Below are positions 45,180 to 56,600 of a stretch of 64,000 bases of DNA, one piece after another. A program made the position numbers and the translations under genes. How positions within the stretch are numbered: position 1 is the stretch's first letter; each line of letters starts with the position of its first letter. The notes below the pieces were generated by a model. It saw nothing but the letters and a program-made list of their open reading frames with translations, did not search any database and was not told the origin of the DNA. This stretch comes from Xestospongia bergquistia (Eukaryota; Porifera; Demospongiae; Haplosclerida; Petrosiidae): the NCBI GenBank assembly GCA_963965975.1, contig OZ014416.1, positions 4,774,001 to 4,838,000 on the forward strand, written 5' to 3'.

Positions 45180-46560
45180 TACCAGTGTTAATGTTTCTGT
45201 CTGACATTATCTGCTCTATCTTTGGTACATAGCAGTATTACAGTATCTACAAAAGGAAGAAGGTATATATAATTAAGTACTCATTGAAATTAGCTGTATG
45301 CAGACTTATTTGTCATGTACAATCTTGTGTCACTATTTACTTCTTTCAATTTCTTTTTTAGTGTTCTTTGGTTTCATTAGTCTAACTGATTGTGCTTTGT
45401 CTCTGACAAGTGCTAAAGAATGATCGTTATGTTTTATTTACTGGTTATGTCTTGTGTCAGTGGAAGTACTGGTTTGTTTGCTCTAAATATTATTTTTTAG
45501 TCTATTGTGGTACCAAGCTTATCATTTGTAATGTCTGTTTATCAGGATATTTTTCTACCAGTCTTGTAATAGTCTGAATTTTGTTGATAATGTGTTGTCT
45601 CACTTCAGTAATGACCAAATCACCAAGATCTGACATTATTGCTTCAACTCATTGCACTTTAGTCTACAATTCTCTTGGCACACCTCATTCTCCACAGTCA
45701 CCCTGTATTTGTCATTACCATGTGGTGACGTCACATTCCATACTCCATTCTTAAATCATTCTACAGAATCTACTGTCCTGTCATTTCTAGTGAAATGTCT
45801 TTTGTATATGTCAATCAATATCTTTGTATTTTCCCCTTGGTTAGTTTTATAAATTGTTCAAATCCTTTGTCCCTTATCTTTTTCATTAGTTCTATCCTAC
45901 CATTCATGTAACACTAGATTAATATAACACTAGCTTCTTAGCAAATACATGATAACATTGTACCTTCATTTTCTGCAAATGTCATTGTCTTCAATTAATC
46001 TCTATTCTGTGTGTGCTGTTTAAATGTTTGTGTAGCCATGTCAGTCTCTGTGTTGTAAAGTGACAGTTAGGCTCCTGATAATGAAGAATTGCTAAGTTTT
46101 CATAATAAAGATGATTCTTGTGTTTGAAAGGGCCATTTCTACTTTGGTATATCTTTCCACAACAAAACTATTGGTATTTATTATCTACCTACATATATGG
46201 GGCTGCTAATATTTTTAACATTGTTGTTCCAATTTTAAACTTTTGTAATTGTGTCCTTTGTGTCCTGTGACTTTGAAACATTATTATTTGTTGCATTTCT
46301 ACTTACAGGATGAAATTTCTACCCCATTTTGCCCAGTCAAAGTTATTCCTGTTACCTGCACATATCTTTTGTTAATGAATTTCCTATCCATTACATAAGA
46401 GTAAGGACATAATATTATTTGTCTCACCTTATTGTTTTTTTAGCCCACGTTACATTGGTAAGAACAGACATAGCAGTCTGTGCAATGCATGATTCTTCTC
46501 TTGTCTGTTGAAGTCAATCACCCATTTAAACTACATATACACTAAATGTAAGGACTGTAG
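45180..46560 (-). pseudogene. Decayed minus-strand zinc-finger/Cys-rich gene, transposon type
   Basis: Near 46155-46005 (minus) the sequence reads YCGKIYQSRNGPFKHKNHL then HYQEPNCHFTTQRLTWLHKH, a pair of degenerate C2H2-like fingers. Near 45900-45660 it reads MKKIRDKGFEQFIKL, later WNVTSPHGNDKYRVTVEN then CQENCRLKCNELK, a layout like the region before SWIM zinc fingers in MULE-type transposase proteins. Frames are broken throughout and the SWIM CxC..CxH itself was not found. Family assignment tentative. Confidence 0.4.
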
Positions 46561-47293
46561 AGTTATATACCATCATTGTTCAATGAGCATATCTGTGGAT
46601 AGGTATAATCCACATGTCAAATTCTGAAAAATTGTCCACTCAGTGAGGCAATTGTAATAATGTTTTACCTTTTTATACTACTTTCAAACATATTGTCAAT
46701 CTCTCTGTTCTGTAAGACCTCCAAAAAAACTAATGTTAATATGTTGGCTCCCCATAAGGAGTTAATTTGAGCTCTTATGTTTTTATTTACACTTTCTTCT
46801 TAATACTATTGCATATCATGAGGATATAGCCATTGACTATTTGGAATGCTATTTAAATCTATTTAGTTATCTATTGCATTACAAAATTGTCATTGATCCA
46901 AAATTTACCTTTTGAACTTGACGTAGATGCTGAAGATCAGTCCCTTTGACACTAATTTGCTCTTTGTATATTTGTTGTTTATTCTTCTAAGAAATTGACA
47001 CAACTATTGAAGTAAGTGACTGCATTTGAAAACATTTCCACATATCTAAAAGCATGTTGTAGTATACTATGGTAAATGTAATAACAGCAGCAACCTCTCT
47101 ATGTAAGAATAGTGGATTCTGTTAGTTTTCACTTATTTGATAAACTTTTTAATTAATGTTTCACCTATATTGGTAACAGTGTGAAACAGTAATTTTCACA
47201 CTAAACTACACATAAACAGATATTATACATGTGTGTGTGTGTGATTAAGTATTATAAATACTTTCCCTTTATTGTTAATTTGTATGCTATAGT
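46561..47293. other. No gene seen
   Basis: AT-rich; a short (GT)n run near 47230. Confidence 0.5.
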
Positions 47294-47681
47294 TTCTGCC
47301 ACTGCAGTTGATTTACTATTACTTGAAGGTATGAATATATAATAGTATAGATAAAATATGTAATATTTATCATTTGTATACCCATCCTAGCTACTAAACC
47401 AGAAAAACACATATTGCTGATGTTACTTACTTCTTGTCAGTGTTAAGTGGCAGGAGATTGGTGATCTACTTGGAGACTTGGAGTAGATCACCAATCTACA
47501 TTATTGAAGGATTACATACTTCAAACTTATCTAACCATGTTAAGATGTCTAAGATACTACAGAGCTAGTTGGATAATGCACCCACTCCAGTGACATGGCA
47601 TAACATAATCAGTGTCTTAGAGGGACCTCTAAAGGAGAAATCAATAGCTATTAAGATTCGCAATACTCTTGCAAGTATGTA
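47294..47681 (+). pseudogene. Death-domain pseudogene
   Basis: A small exon (47294-47330, after GCTATAG, before GTATGA) and a Death-domain exon (about 47392-47681, ending before GTATGT). The DD exon reads VKWQEIGDLLGDLE, hits a stop, continues one base out of frame as IIEGLHTSNLSNHVKMSKI, has a TAG where LQS is expected to be followed by Trp, then continues as LDNAPTPVTWHNIISVLEG and KEKSIAIKIRN. At least two stops and one shift. Paralogous to exon 14 of the ankyrin-ROC gene. The frame break coincides with a 15-bp inverted repeat. Confidence 0.7.
47455..47497. repeat. 15-bp perfect inverted repeat in the DD pseudogene
   Basis: AGATTGGTGATCTAC at 47455 and its complement GTAGATCACCAATCT at 47483, 13-base loop. 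Confidence 0.95.
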
Positions 47682-47759
47682 TAAAATGGACTGTGTCACA
47701 AATATATATCATTTCATGAATAAATGTATCATTGAATTAAATGCATTGATTTAATGCCA

Positions 47760-50280
47760 TACAATTCACACCATATTGTTTTGTTTTTTAGATCATGACA
47801 GAAACCACTATAACAGTTATTCATAGCACTCACACAACATGTATAAGTGACTAGTAGAATGATCTGAGTCACATTTGTTGAATGCAGATAAATATAATGC
47901 ATGTATGCGAGTGTAATGATAATGATATATATATATTTCTTTAATTATTCTGTTGTTCTTTACTAGTTCATATTACATTAAATATACATTGACTTTTGTT
48001 TAGCACTTTGTTGACCATAAAATTATATATATATATTCACTGAACATGAAAGTGGTGACGCTACTATGTATCAAAGTAATGTATGTAAAAGTTATGTTTC
48101 AATGAATTTTATTTACATAAATATAATCAATTATAGCTTTAGTTTGAAGACTATTCAGTTTAGAATGACACTTCTTCATACTGTAGTTTTAAGGTGTAGA
48201 GTAATACTATCAGTTAAGACTATATCATCAATCATGTACATTACTATAGTATTTTATGATTATAATAACAGGTCAGTTGTTTAGAGATTGAGTGAAATCA
48301 TCTTTTGAGAGATAACATGTCCTACTCAGTAAATGCTGTTAAAATAAAGTTAGTACATTATAAAAACATACGTATATAATACTTGATTTAAATATATCTT
48401 ATGATGTCTTTATACTAGTATCTCTACTTATAACAAAGACTGGTGGTTTGTTTCATTAAGCTTTTAACTTATTGAAAATGGATAGATAGATGAATAAATT
48501 TGGTTGATGGATAGATGGATTGTTATAGATAGACAAATGTAGATTAATAAATGAATGAAAGACTGATTAAATGGATGGATAGACTAATAAATAGATTAAT
48601 GGATGGATGAACTAACTAACCATATATGTACACATGTCCATTCACACATACTATATAGACTGGTATATAATTCATTGATCCATTCATCCTCCATTATGAA
48701 TTGATACAATCATATCAGAGTATTGGTTGATGAGTTCATTTTTGTAATCATCATTATATCATATTTGTATTTGTAATAAGAGATAACTATACTAACAAAG
48801 TGAATGTATCTCTTAACTGACTAATCTTAATAAAGAGTTATGGGAAGTTCATATTGTAATTTCTTGATGTAATATCTATATATCTGTAGAAAACATGACA
48901 AGGTCAGTTTAGATGATGTTAGATATTTAATGACTTCACAACAATTTATATAGTACAGCTGTACGTGTACTAGCATTAGATTCAGAATATAGTTTAGTCT
49001 TAGTTAATAGCAATACTATACAGATTATTATGATATTGTAGTCCTTGCATGTCCATATATAGGACATCAATATGATACATTTTGTAGAGTAAGTTAAAGG
49101 ACCAAGTAACTTGATGGAAATTGTTACATTAGAAGGTGTTGTATTGTAGCTTAAACACCTAGATTACTATTATAAACCTTAATAACTACTGGATTGTTGG
49201 TCATATCAATCATGGTACTTAGACCAATATTCAGATATATTAACTATTTCTACATGTAAAGTAATAGTTTGTTATAACTTTATCTCTTCATGTTATTGGA
49301 TCTTTAGAATATACTATTTTTTCAATTGAATGGGTTTACTGAAAGTTCACTTTGATATCAGATATTTCTTCAGTGACTAATAGTGTAAATCGTTGCTTTA
49401 ATCTAATGTCCAATGTTCTATTGTTGTCACTCCTAGTATTATAAGTGGTTAGTTGTTTCTTAGTTTCTTACAAGTCATATACATGGTGGTGAGCATGCTA
49501 TTGTTTTTGTAATTGGCACGTTTGATGATTTATAAATATAGCTAGTATATCACTATAAAAATGGATTGATTAATTTAACCAGTCAATAATAATATATATT
49601 ATATATAATGCAGGATATAAGATGATGCAAACTAGTAAACATCACACTGCTGTTATTTCTAATATAAAATGTTTGAGAGTTCAGCACTGAGTTAATCATA
49701 ATAGCAATGAACACTGTGTTTAACATCTATTATGCAATATAACTTAAATCACAAAAAAATGAATTCACAATTGGACAAATAAAGAAAAGTCTGTTAGAAA
49801 CCAAACATTTTGACAACAATATTGATGTTTTTTTATTGTGGCTGAATTTCTTATAATAAGGATAAGAATATGTTTGTTTGTTATTTACTAAGATGAAGGA
49901 GGAAGCTACCAAGTTTCCTAAGTTTACCTTTCCCAGTCCTTTTATGATGGTTTGTATGAAGTTGAAAGTAGGAATGATCCAGCAAATAATTCATCAATGT
50001 TTTTATATGCCAAGATTTTAGATATTTTCTAGTCCAGAGGTCAGGGCAATAGTCCAACATTGTCACTTCTGATCAGTTGATATGTATTGAGTCTTAAATA
50101 CATGCTCTGACACAGCACTCTCATCAGTGTACCTTATAAACCCTTTTCTGACTTTGTTGACAGCTGTTTGATACTTACTAATTCATCAGTATATACTGTT
50201 GTTGAAACAACTATTAATCAGTTAAACAACCATCTATTTTAACATTGATATATAGTTGAGCTGACAATTGTATCAGTTTA
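47760..50280. other. AT-rich region without supported genes
   Basis: Contains a degenerate GATA/GATG repeat (48480-48612). No exon-like block with splice signals was recognised. Confidence 0.5.
48480..48612 (+). repeat. Degenerate GATA/GATG/AATA repeat
   Basis: Imperfect tetranucleotide runs such as GATAGATAGATGAATAAA and ATGGATGGATAG; like 2214-2300. Confidence 0.75.
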
Positions 50281-50345
50281 CAATGAACCCATTTTAGTGA
50301 CATTAGTGTCTTAGAGGACGCTCTGAAGAAGTCTCTGGCAGCTTA
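50281..50345 (+). pseudogene. Death-domain exon relic, 3' part
   Basis: CATTAGTGTCTTAGAGGACGCTCTGAAG corresponds to the ISVLEGPLKEKS stretch of the 47.6-kb exon. Stops lie on either side. Only recognisable by comparison. Confidence 0.45.
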
Positions 50346-50375
50346 TACTTTGTAAAACTACTTTAGGAAATATAT

Positions 50376-50378
<3 letters not shown>

Positions 50379-50429
<51 letters not shown>
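50379..50429. repeat. (AT)n microsatellite
   Basis: About 50 bases of near-pure AT dinucleotide repeat. Confidence 0.95.
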
Positions 50430-50434
<5 letters not shown>

Positions 50435-50629
50435 GTAATTTTCATAGATTAATGTCATGCATGTGAAAGATAATATTAAAAACAAATAAATATTGTCACT
50501 ATTACCTTAAAGATCTAACTTGGACTGTTAAAGTGTATACTTTAAATAGTATGCATTATAGCTAAATATTGTATCATGAAATGTATTGGTATTCTTGATA
50601 TGTTTGTCACTCAACTGAACTCAAAACCT

Positions 50630-51080
50630 ACTCAATTATGTTTCTTAATTCCAAACACATACACTAAGTACATGTAAGTCTATTGACTCACATAACAAAC
50701 TATTGATAGAATATAATCAAATCATTGTTATGTACACAACACATACTAGATAACATTATGTCATCTATTCCAATATTACTTATAGAAAACAGGTACATGG
50801 ATTATGCATCTATGATATACATGTGTAATTAGTAATTTAATAATTATGGCTACTTAATTTTTATGTGACAATCTCAACGACAGTAGACAGTTATATTATA
50901 TAGATGTCCCTATTAAGAGGAAGCAACAGATACTTTACCTTTGTTTATTACTGAAGTACAATAGAGACTAGAATGTAAGGATATAGATTACATATACATT
51001 GTTCATATAGAAGGTGACAATTACATAACTAATGAAACATTACACAAATTTTATATCCCTAGCAACAGATCAATTCTACA
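50630..51080 (+). repeat. Segmental duplicate copy B (matches 62230-62650)
   Basis: CCAAACACATACACTAAGTAC at 50652 and the following 400 bases closely match 62260-62650, after a shared DD relic. Confidence 0.8.
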
Positions 51081-51084
51081 ACAT

Positions 51085-52510
51085 TCTCCGCATTTATTAC
51101 TTGTCATCTGAAATAATGGTTTAAAATATAATAACTGGTAAGTGTGTATATTGTAATATAAATTCTATATGTATTGAATTCAATATTGTCATTTTGTTCA
51201 CTTAATTGCTTTTTGTTTCCACATTTATTGTGTTGCCATTACTGATCATGTAAATGTGTCTTTTACAGAGGTAAGTGTGATATAATTTAAGGAATATTCT
51301 TACCATATTGAATGTAATCTGTCATTACGTTCACTCTATTGTTTTCTTGTTTTCACGTTTATGGTACAATCATTACTTATTATTTCAATGTGTCCTTTAC
51401 AATATAACAAATGGGTAAGTGTGATATATTGTAATGTAAATTCTGCGTGTATCGAATGCAATATTGTCATTTTGTCCACTCTATTGCTTTTATTTCAACT
51501 TTTATGGTGTTATCATTATTTGCCATCTTAATGTGTCCTTTACAATATAATAGTCAGTAATTGTGATATATTGTAATGTAAATTCTGTGTCTATTGAATG
51601 CAATTTTGTCATTTTATATATTCACTATATTGTGTTTGGTACCTCATCTATAGTGCTGTCATTACTGTTATTGTGTCATTTACAATATAATAGTCTGTAA
51701 GTGTGATATATTGTAATACAATTTATATTGAACGCAATTTCGTCATTTTATTCACTCTATTGCTTTTGTTTCTGCATTTATGATGCTGTCATTACTTGTC
51801 ATCTAAAATAATGGTTTAAAATATAATAACCGGTAATTGTGTATATTGTAATTTAAATTCTGTGTTCAATATTGTCATTTTGAACACTCTATTTTTTGGT
51901 TTCCACATTTATGGTGCTGTTATTACTGATCATCAGAAAGTATCCTTTACAATATAATAGCAGGTAAGTGTGATATAATGTTATTCTATGTGAATTGAAT
52001 ACAATTTTGTGATTGAATGTAATTTGTCATTTTGTTCACTCTGTTGCTTTTTGTTTCCACATTTATTGTGTTGCCATTACTGATCATCTGAATGTGTCTT
52101 TTACAATATAATAGTCTGTAACTTAAGTGTGACATAATTTAATGTGTATTCTTATTGTATTGAATGTAATTTGTCATTCTGTTCACTCTATTGTTTTCTT
52201 GTTTCCACGTTTATGATACAATCATTACTGATCATCTCAATGTATCCTTTACAATGTAACACAATGGATAAGTGTGACATACTGTAATCTAAATTCTATG
52301 AGTATCGAATACAATTTTGTCATTTTATTAGCTATATTGTTTTTGCTTACCAAATTTATGGTCTTGTCATTACTGATTATCTAAATATGTATCCTTTACA
52401 ATATAATAGTCAGTAAGTGTGATATATTTTAATGTAAATTCTGAGTATATTGAATGTAATTTTGTCATTTTATTCACTCGCTTCCTTTTGTTTCCATGCT
52501 GTCATAAATG
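51085..52510 (+). repeat. ~140-bp tandem repeat, about 10 units
   Basis: Units share ATTACTGATCATCT, CCTTTACAATATAATAGTC, GTAAGTGTGATATATTGTAAT and GTCATTTTGTTCACTCTATTG. GTAAGTGTG landmarks fall every 129-155 bp (51139, 51272, 51415, 51555, 51697 and on). Each unit thus carries a splice-donor-like GTAAGT. Directly upstream of the 52.5-kb pseudogene exon. Confidence 0.85.
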
Positions 52511-52540
52511 TGGAAACAAGTCATATGTTCTGTTCTATAG

Positions 52541-53603
52541 ATAACTCCCCGGTAATAACTTCACGAGTCATTGATGAAATCAGGTCTTTATCACTCTCCT
52601 CCACTGATGATAATAAACCATCTTCTGTCAAAACAGTTACTGAATCTACTTCAGGGGTTTGTCCACAACCTACTAGTCAACTGCCTTTATCATCAAATGA
52701 ACAGTCTTCAATAAATAAATCAGTAAAAGTTCACTGCATACATTATGAGTATTTATACTATATTGATCTGATCACTATATATAGAGAAGTGTTGACTCAG
52801 TAGCTCCCCTGATAACAGGTACACATGTCAGGTGGCATATGAAAAATTTAATATGAATGAGTGGAAAATCCACTTTATGGCAGCTAAACATCTTAATACT
52901 CTATTTGAGGTAATTGACATTACAGCCATGTAGTATTAGAAAAGTTTACATTATTACAATAATTATATAAAAAAATCTCTCTCATCTAATACTGAGAGAG
53001 ATACTCAAGTTTACTTCACATTTCAACTTTGTCCTGGAGTGATTGAATTAGTCCTTAGTGAAGAACAACAGCAATCTTATCATGAATGGAATATTTATCC
53101 TCATTCAAATCCCACAGTGGTATGTATGATATAATATATGCAATTGTATTCCTATATGTCAGATCTATCAAACTGATGTGGACATATTTGGTGTTCAAAC
53201 TCCTGCAAGCGTGCCTTTTATATTGATCAAGTATCTGCAGATGATGGACCCTACACAGTCACTAGATTAAATTATCGTATACCATTAAGACCATTGTACC
53301 ATTGTATTAAAGTACTAATTAAACTAATATTGTCGTAATTATAGGTTGTTAGGTAATGCTCTCATATACTCTTTCAGTCTTCAACAACAGACAGTAATTC
53401 TGTATGGAAGTATCTCTGAGAAATGTGATCTACAAGTAGAGCTTAATATTGTGTTTGTAGCAGGTTATCAAAAACAATTAAAGCTGACAAATTCTTTTTT
53501 TTTTCAAAGACAAATTTTAAACTTATGTTATAATAAGCATAATATAGGAACTCTGTTATTGACTTGTAAACCACATGTTGATTGTATGATGTTCTATGAA
53601 TGA
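52541..53603 (+). pseudogene. Unrecognised + strand gene, frameshifted
   Basis: Exon-like blocks: 52541-52722 (DNSPVITSRVIDEIRSLSL onward, after TTCTATAG); 52801-52909 (RYTCQVAYEKFNMNEWKIH, ends FE|GTAATT); about 52957-53119 (TQVYFTFQLCPGVIELVL then EEQQQSYHEWNIYPHS, before GTATGT, no clean acceptor); 53163 onward (IYQTDVDIFGVQTPASV, then a 1-nt shift to FYIDQVSADDGPYTVTRL); 53345-53603 (ALIYSFSLQQQTVILYGSI). The alternating pattern suggests a beta-rich domain; I cannot name it, though ZU5/UPA-type domains that accompany Death domains would fit the setting. One frameshift and a missing acceptor argue for a pseudogene. Confidence 0.55.
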
Positions 53604-53639
53604 CTGAATATCTGATGTAGGACAATATTACTATATACA

Positions 53640-56600
53640 TGGATAGTTATTAAAATGTCTATTACGGACAACTTCAAGACTTAACTTATCAGGAATAAAT
53701 CTTTCTTCCTAATATTTAGGGGAAAGACATCACACCTACTTTTACAGTTGCCACAACAGCATTCCTATGTATACAATAGTTATAAACATGATTATTACAG
53801 ACAACTTTATGTTAGCAGGAACAACTCTTTCTTCAACATTTTCTAATATTCTGGGTAACACCCACATTTACAGTTGCTACGACAACACCCCTATGTATAG
53901 AATAGCCATAAAAATGACTATTATAGACAATTTTCAAACCTTAAGTTACCAGCAATAACTCTTTTTTCCTAATATTCAGGGTAAAAACACAATACCTAAT
54001 TTTACGGTTGCCACGACAATTAACAACCCTATGAATAGAATAGTTATAAAAATGACTATTACAGACAATTTCAAACCTTAAGTTACCGGCAATAACTCTC
54101 TCTTCCTAATATTCAGGGTAAACACATAGTACCTAATTTTACGGTTGCCATGACAACACTCCTATGCTTAGAATAGTTATAAAAATGACTATCATAGACA
54201 ATTTCAAACCTTAATTTACAAAGCAATAACTCTCTCTTCCTAATATTTAGGGTAAAGACACAATACCTAATTTTACAGTTGCCATGGCAACACCCCTACG
54301 AATAGAATAGTTATAAAAATGACTATTACAGAAACCTTAAGTTGCCAGTAATAACTCTCTCTTCCTAATATTCAGGGTAAAGACACAATACCTAATTTTA
54401 CAGTTGCCACGACAACACTCCTATGCATAGAATAGTTATAAAAATGACTATTACAGACAATTTCAAACCTTAACTTACCAGCAATAACTCTTTCTTCCTA
54501 ATATTCAGGATAAAGACACCACACCCAATTTTACTGTTCCCATTACAACACTCCTATGCATAGAATAGTTAGAAAAATGACTAGTACAGACAATTTCAAC
54601 CCTTAACTTACCAGCAATAACACTTTCTTCAGGGTAAAGACACCACACCCAATTTTATGGTTGCCATGACAACACTCCTATGCATAGAATAGTTATAAAA
54701 ATGACTATTACAGACAATTTTAAGCCTTAACTTACCAGCAATAACACTTTCTTCCTAATATTCAGGGTAAAGACACCACACCAAATTATACGGTTGCCAT
54801 GACAACAATCCTATGCGTAGAATAGTTATAAAAATGACTATTACAGATAATTTTGAACCTTAACTTACCAGCAATTACACTTTCTTCAAGGTAAAGACAC
54901 CACACCCAATTTTATGGTTGCCACGAAAACACTCATATGCATAGAATAGTTAGAAAAATGACTATTACAGACAATTTTAAGCCTTAACTTACTAGCAATA
55001 ACACTTTCTTCCTAATATTCAGGGTAAAGACACCACACCCAATTTTATGGTTGACATGACTACACTCCAATCCATAGAATAATTATAAAAATGACTATTA
55101 CAGAAAATATTAAACCTATAACTTACCAGCAATAACTATTTCTTCCAAATATTCAGGGTAAAGACACCACACCTAACTTTACAGTTGCCATGACAACAAT
55201 CCTATGCATAGAATAGTTATAAACATGACTATTATAGACTATTTCAAACCTTAACTTACCAGAAATAACTCTTTCTTCCTAATATTCAGGGTAAAGACAC
55301 CACACCTAACTTTACAGTTGCCATGACAACAATCCTATGCATAGAATAGTTGTAAACATGACTATTATAGACTATTTCAAACCTTAACTTACCAGCAATA
55401 ACACTTTCTTCCTAATATTCAGGATAAAGACACCACACCCAATTTTACGGTTGCCACGACAACACTCCTATGCATAGAATAGTTAGAAAAATGACTATTA
55501 CAGACAAGTTCAAACCTTAACTTACCAGCAATTACACTTTCTTCAAGGTAAAGACACCACACCCAATTTTATGGTTGCCACGAAAACACTCATATGCATA
55601 GAATAGTTAGAAAAATGACTATTACAGACAATTTTAAGCCTTAACTTACTAGCAATAACACTTTCTTCCTAATATTCAGGGTAAAGACACCACACCCAAT
55701 TTTATGGTTGACATGACTACACTCCTATCCATAGAATAATTATAAAAATGACTATTACAGAAAATATTAAACCTATAACTTACCAGCAATAACTATTTCT
55801 TCCAAATATTCAGGGTAAAGACACCACACCTAACTTTACAGTTGCCATGACAACAATCCTATGCATAGAATAGTTATAAACATGACTATTATAGACTATT
55901 TCAAACCTTAACTTACCACCAATAACTCTTTCTTCATAATATTCAGGGTAAAGACACTATACCCAATTTTACGGTTGCCATGACAACTATCCTAAAAATG
56001 ACTATTACAGACAATTTCAAACCTTAACTTACCAGCAATAACTCTCTTCCTAATATTCAGGGTAAAGACACCACACCCAATTTTATGGTTGCCACGACAA
56101 CACTCCTATGAATAGAATAGTTATAAAAATGACTATTACAGACAATTTCAAACCTTAACTTACCAGCAATAACTCTTTCTTCCTAATATTCAGGGTAAAG
56201 ACACCACACCTAATTTTACGGTTGCTATGACAACAATCCTATGCATAGAATAGTTATAAAAATGACTATTACAGACATTTCAAACCTTAACTTACCAGCA
56301 ATAACACTATCTTCCAAATGTTCAGGGTAAAGACATCACACCCAATTTAGGGTTGCCATAACAACACTCCTATGCATAGAATAGTTAGAATAATGACTAT
56401 TACAGACAATTTCAAACCTTAACTTACCAGAAATAACTCTTTCTTCCTAATATTCAGGATAAAGACACCACACCCAATTTTACGGTTCCCATGACAACAA
56501 TAGTATGCATAAAATAGTTATAAAAATGACTATTAAAGACAATTTTAAGCCTTAACTTACCAGCAATAACACTTTCTTCCTAATATTCAGGGTAAAGACA

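Noticed and set aside
50379-50429. AT run as an origin or promoter element
   Set aside because: Simple microsatellite without any accompanying signal.
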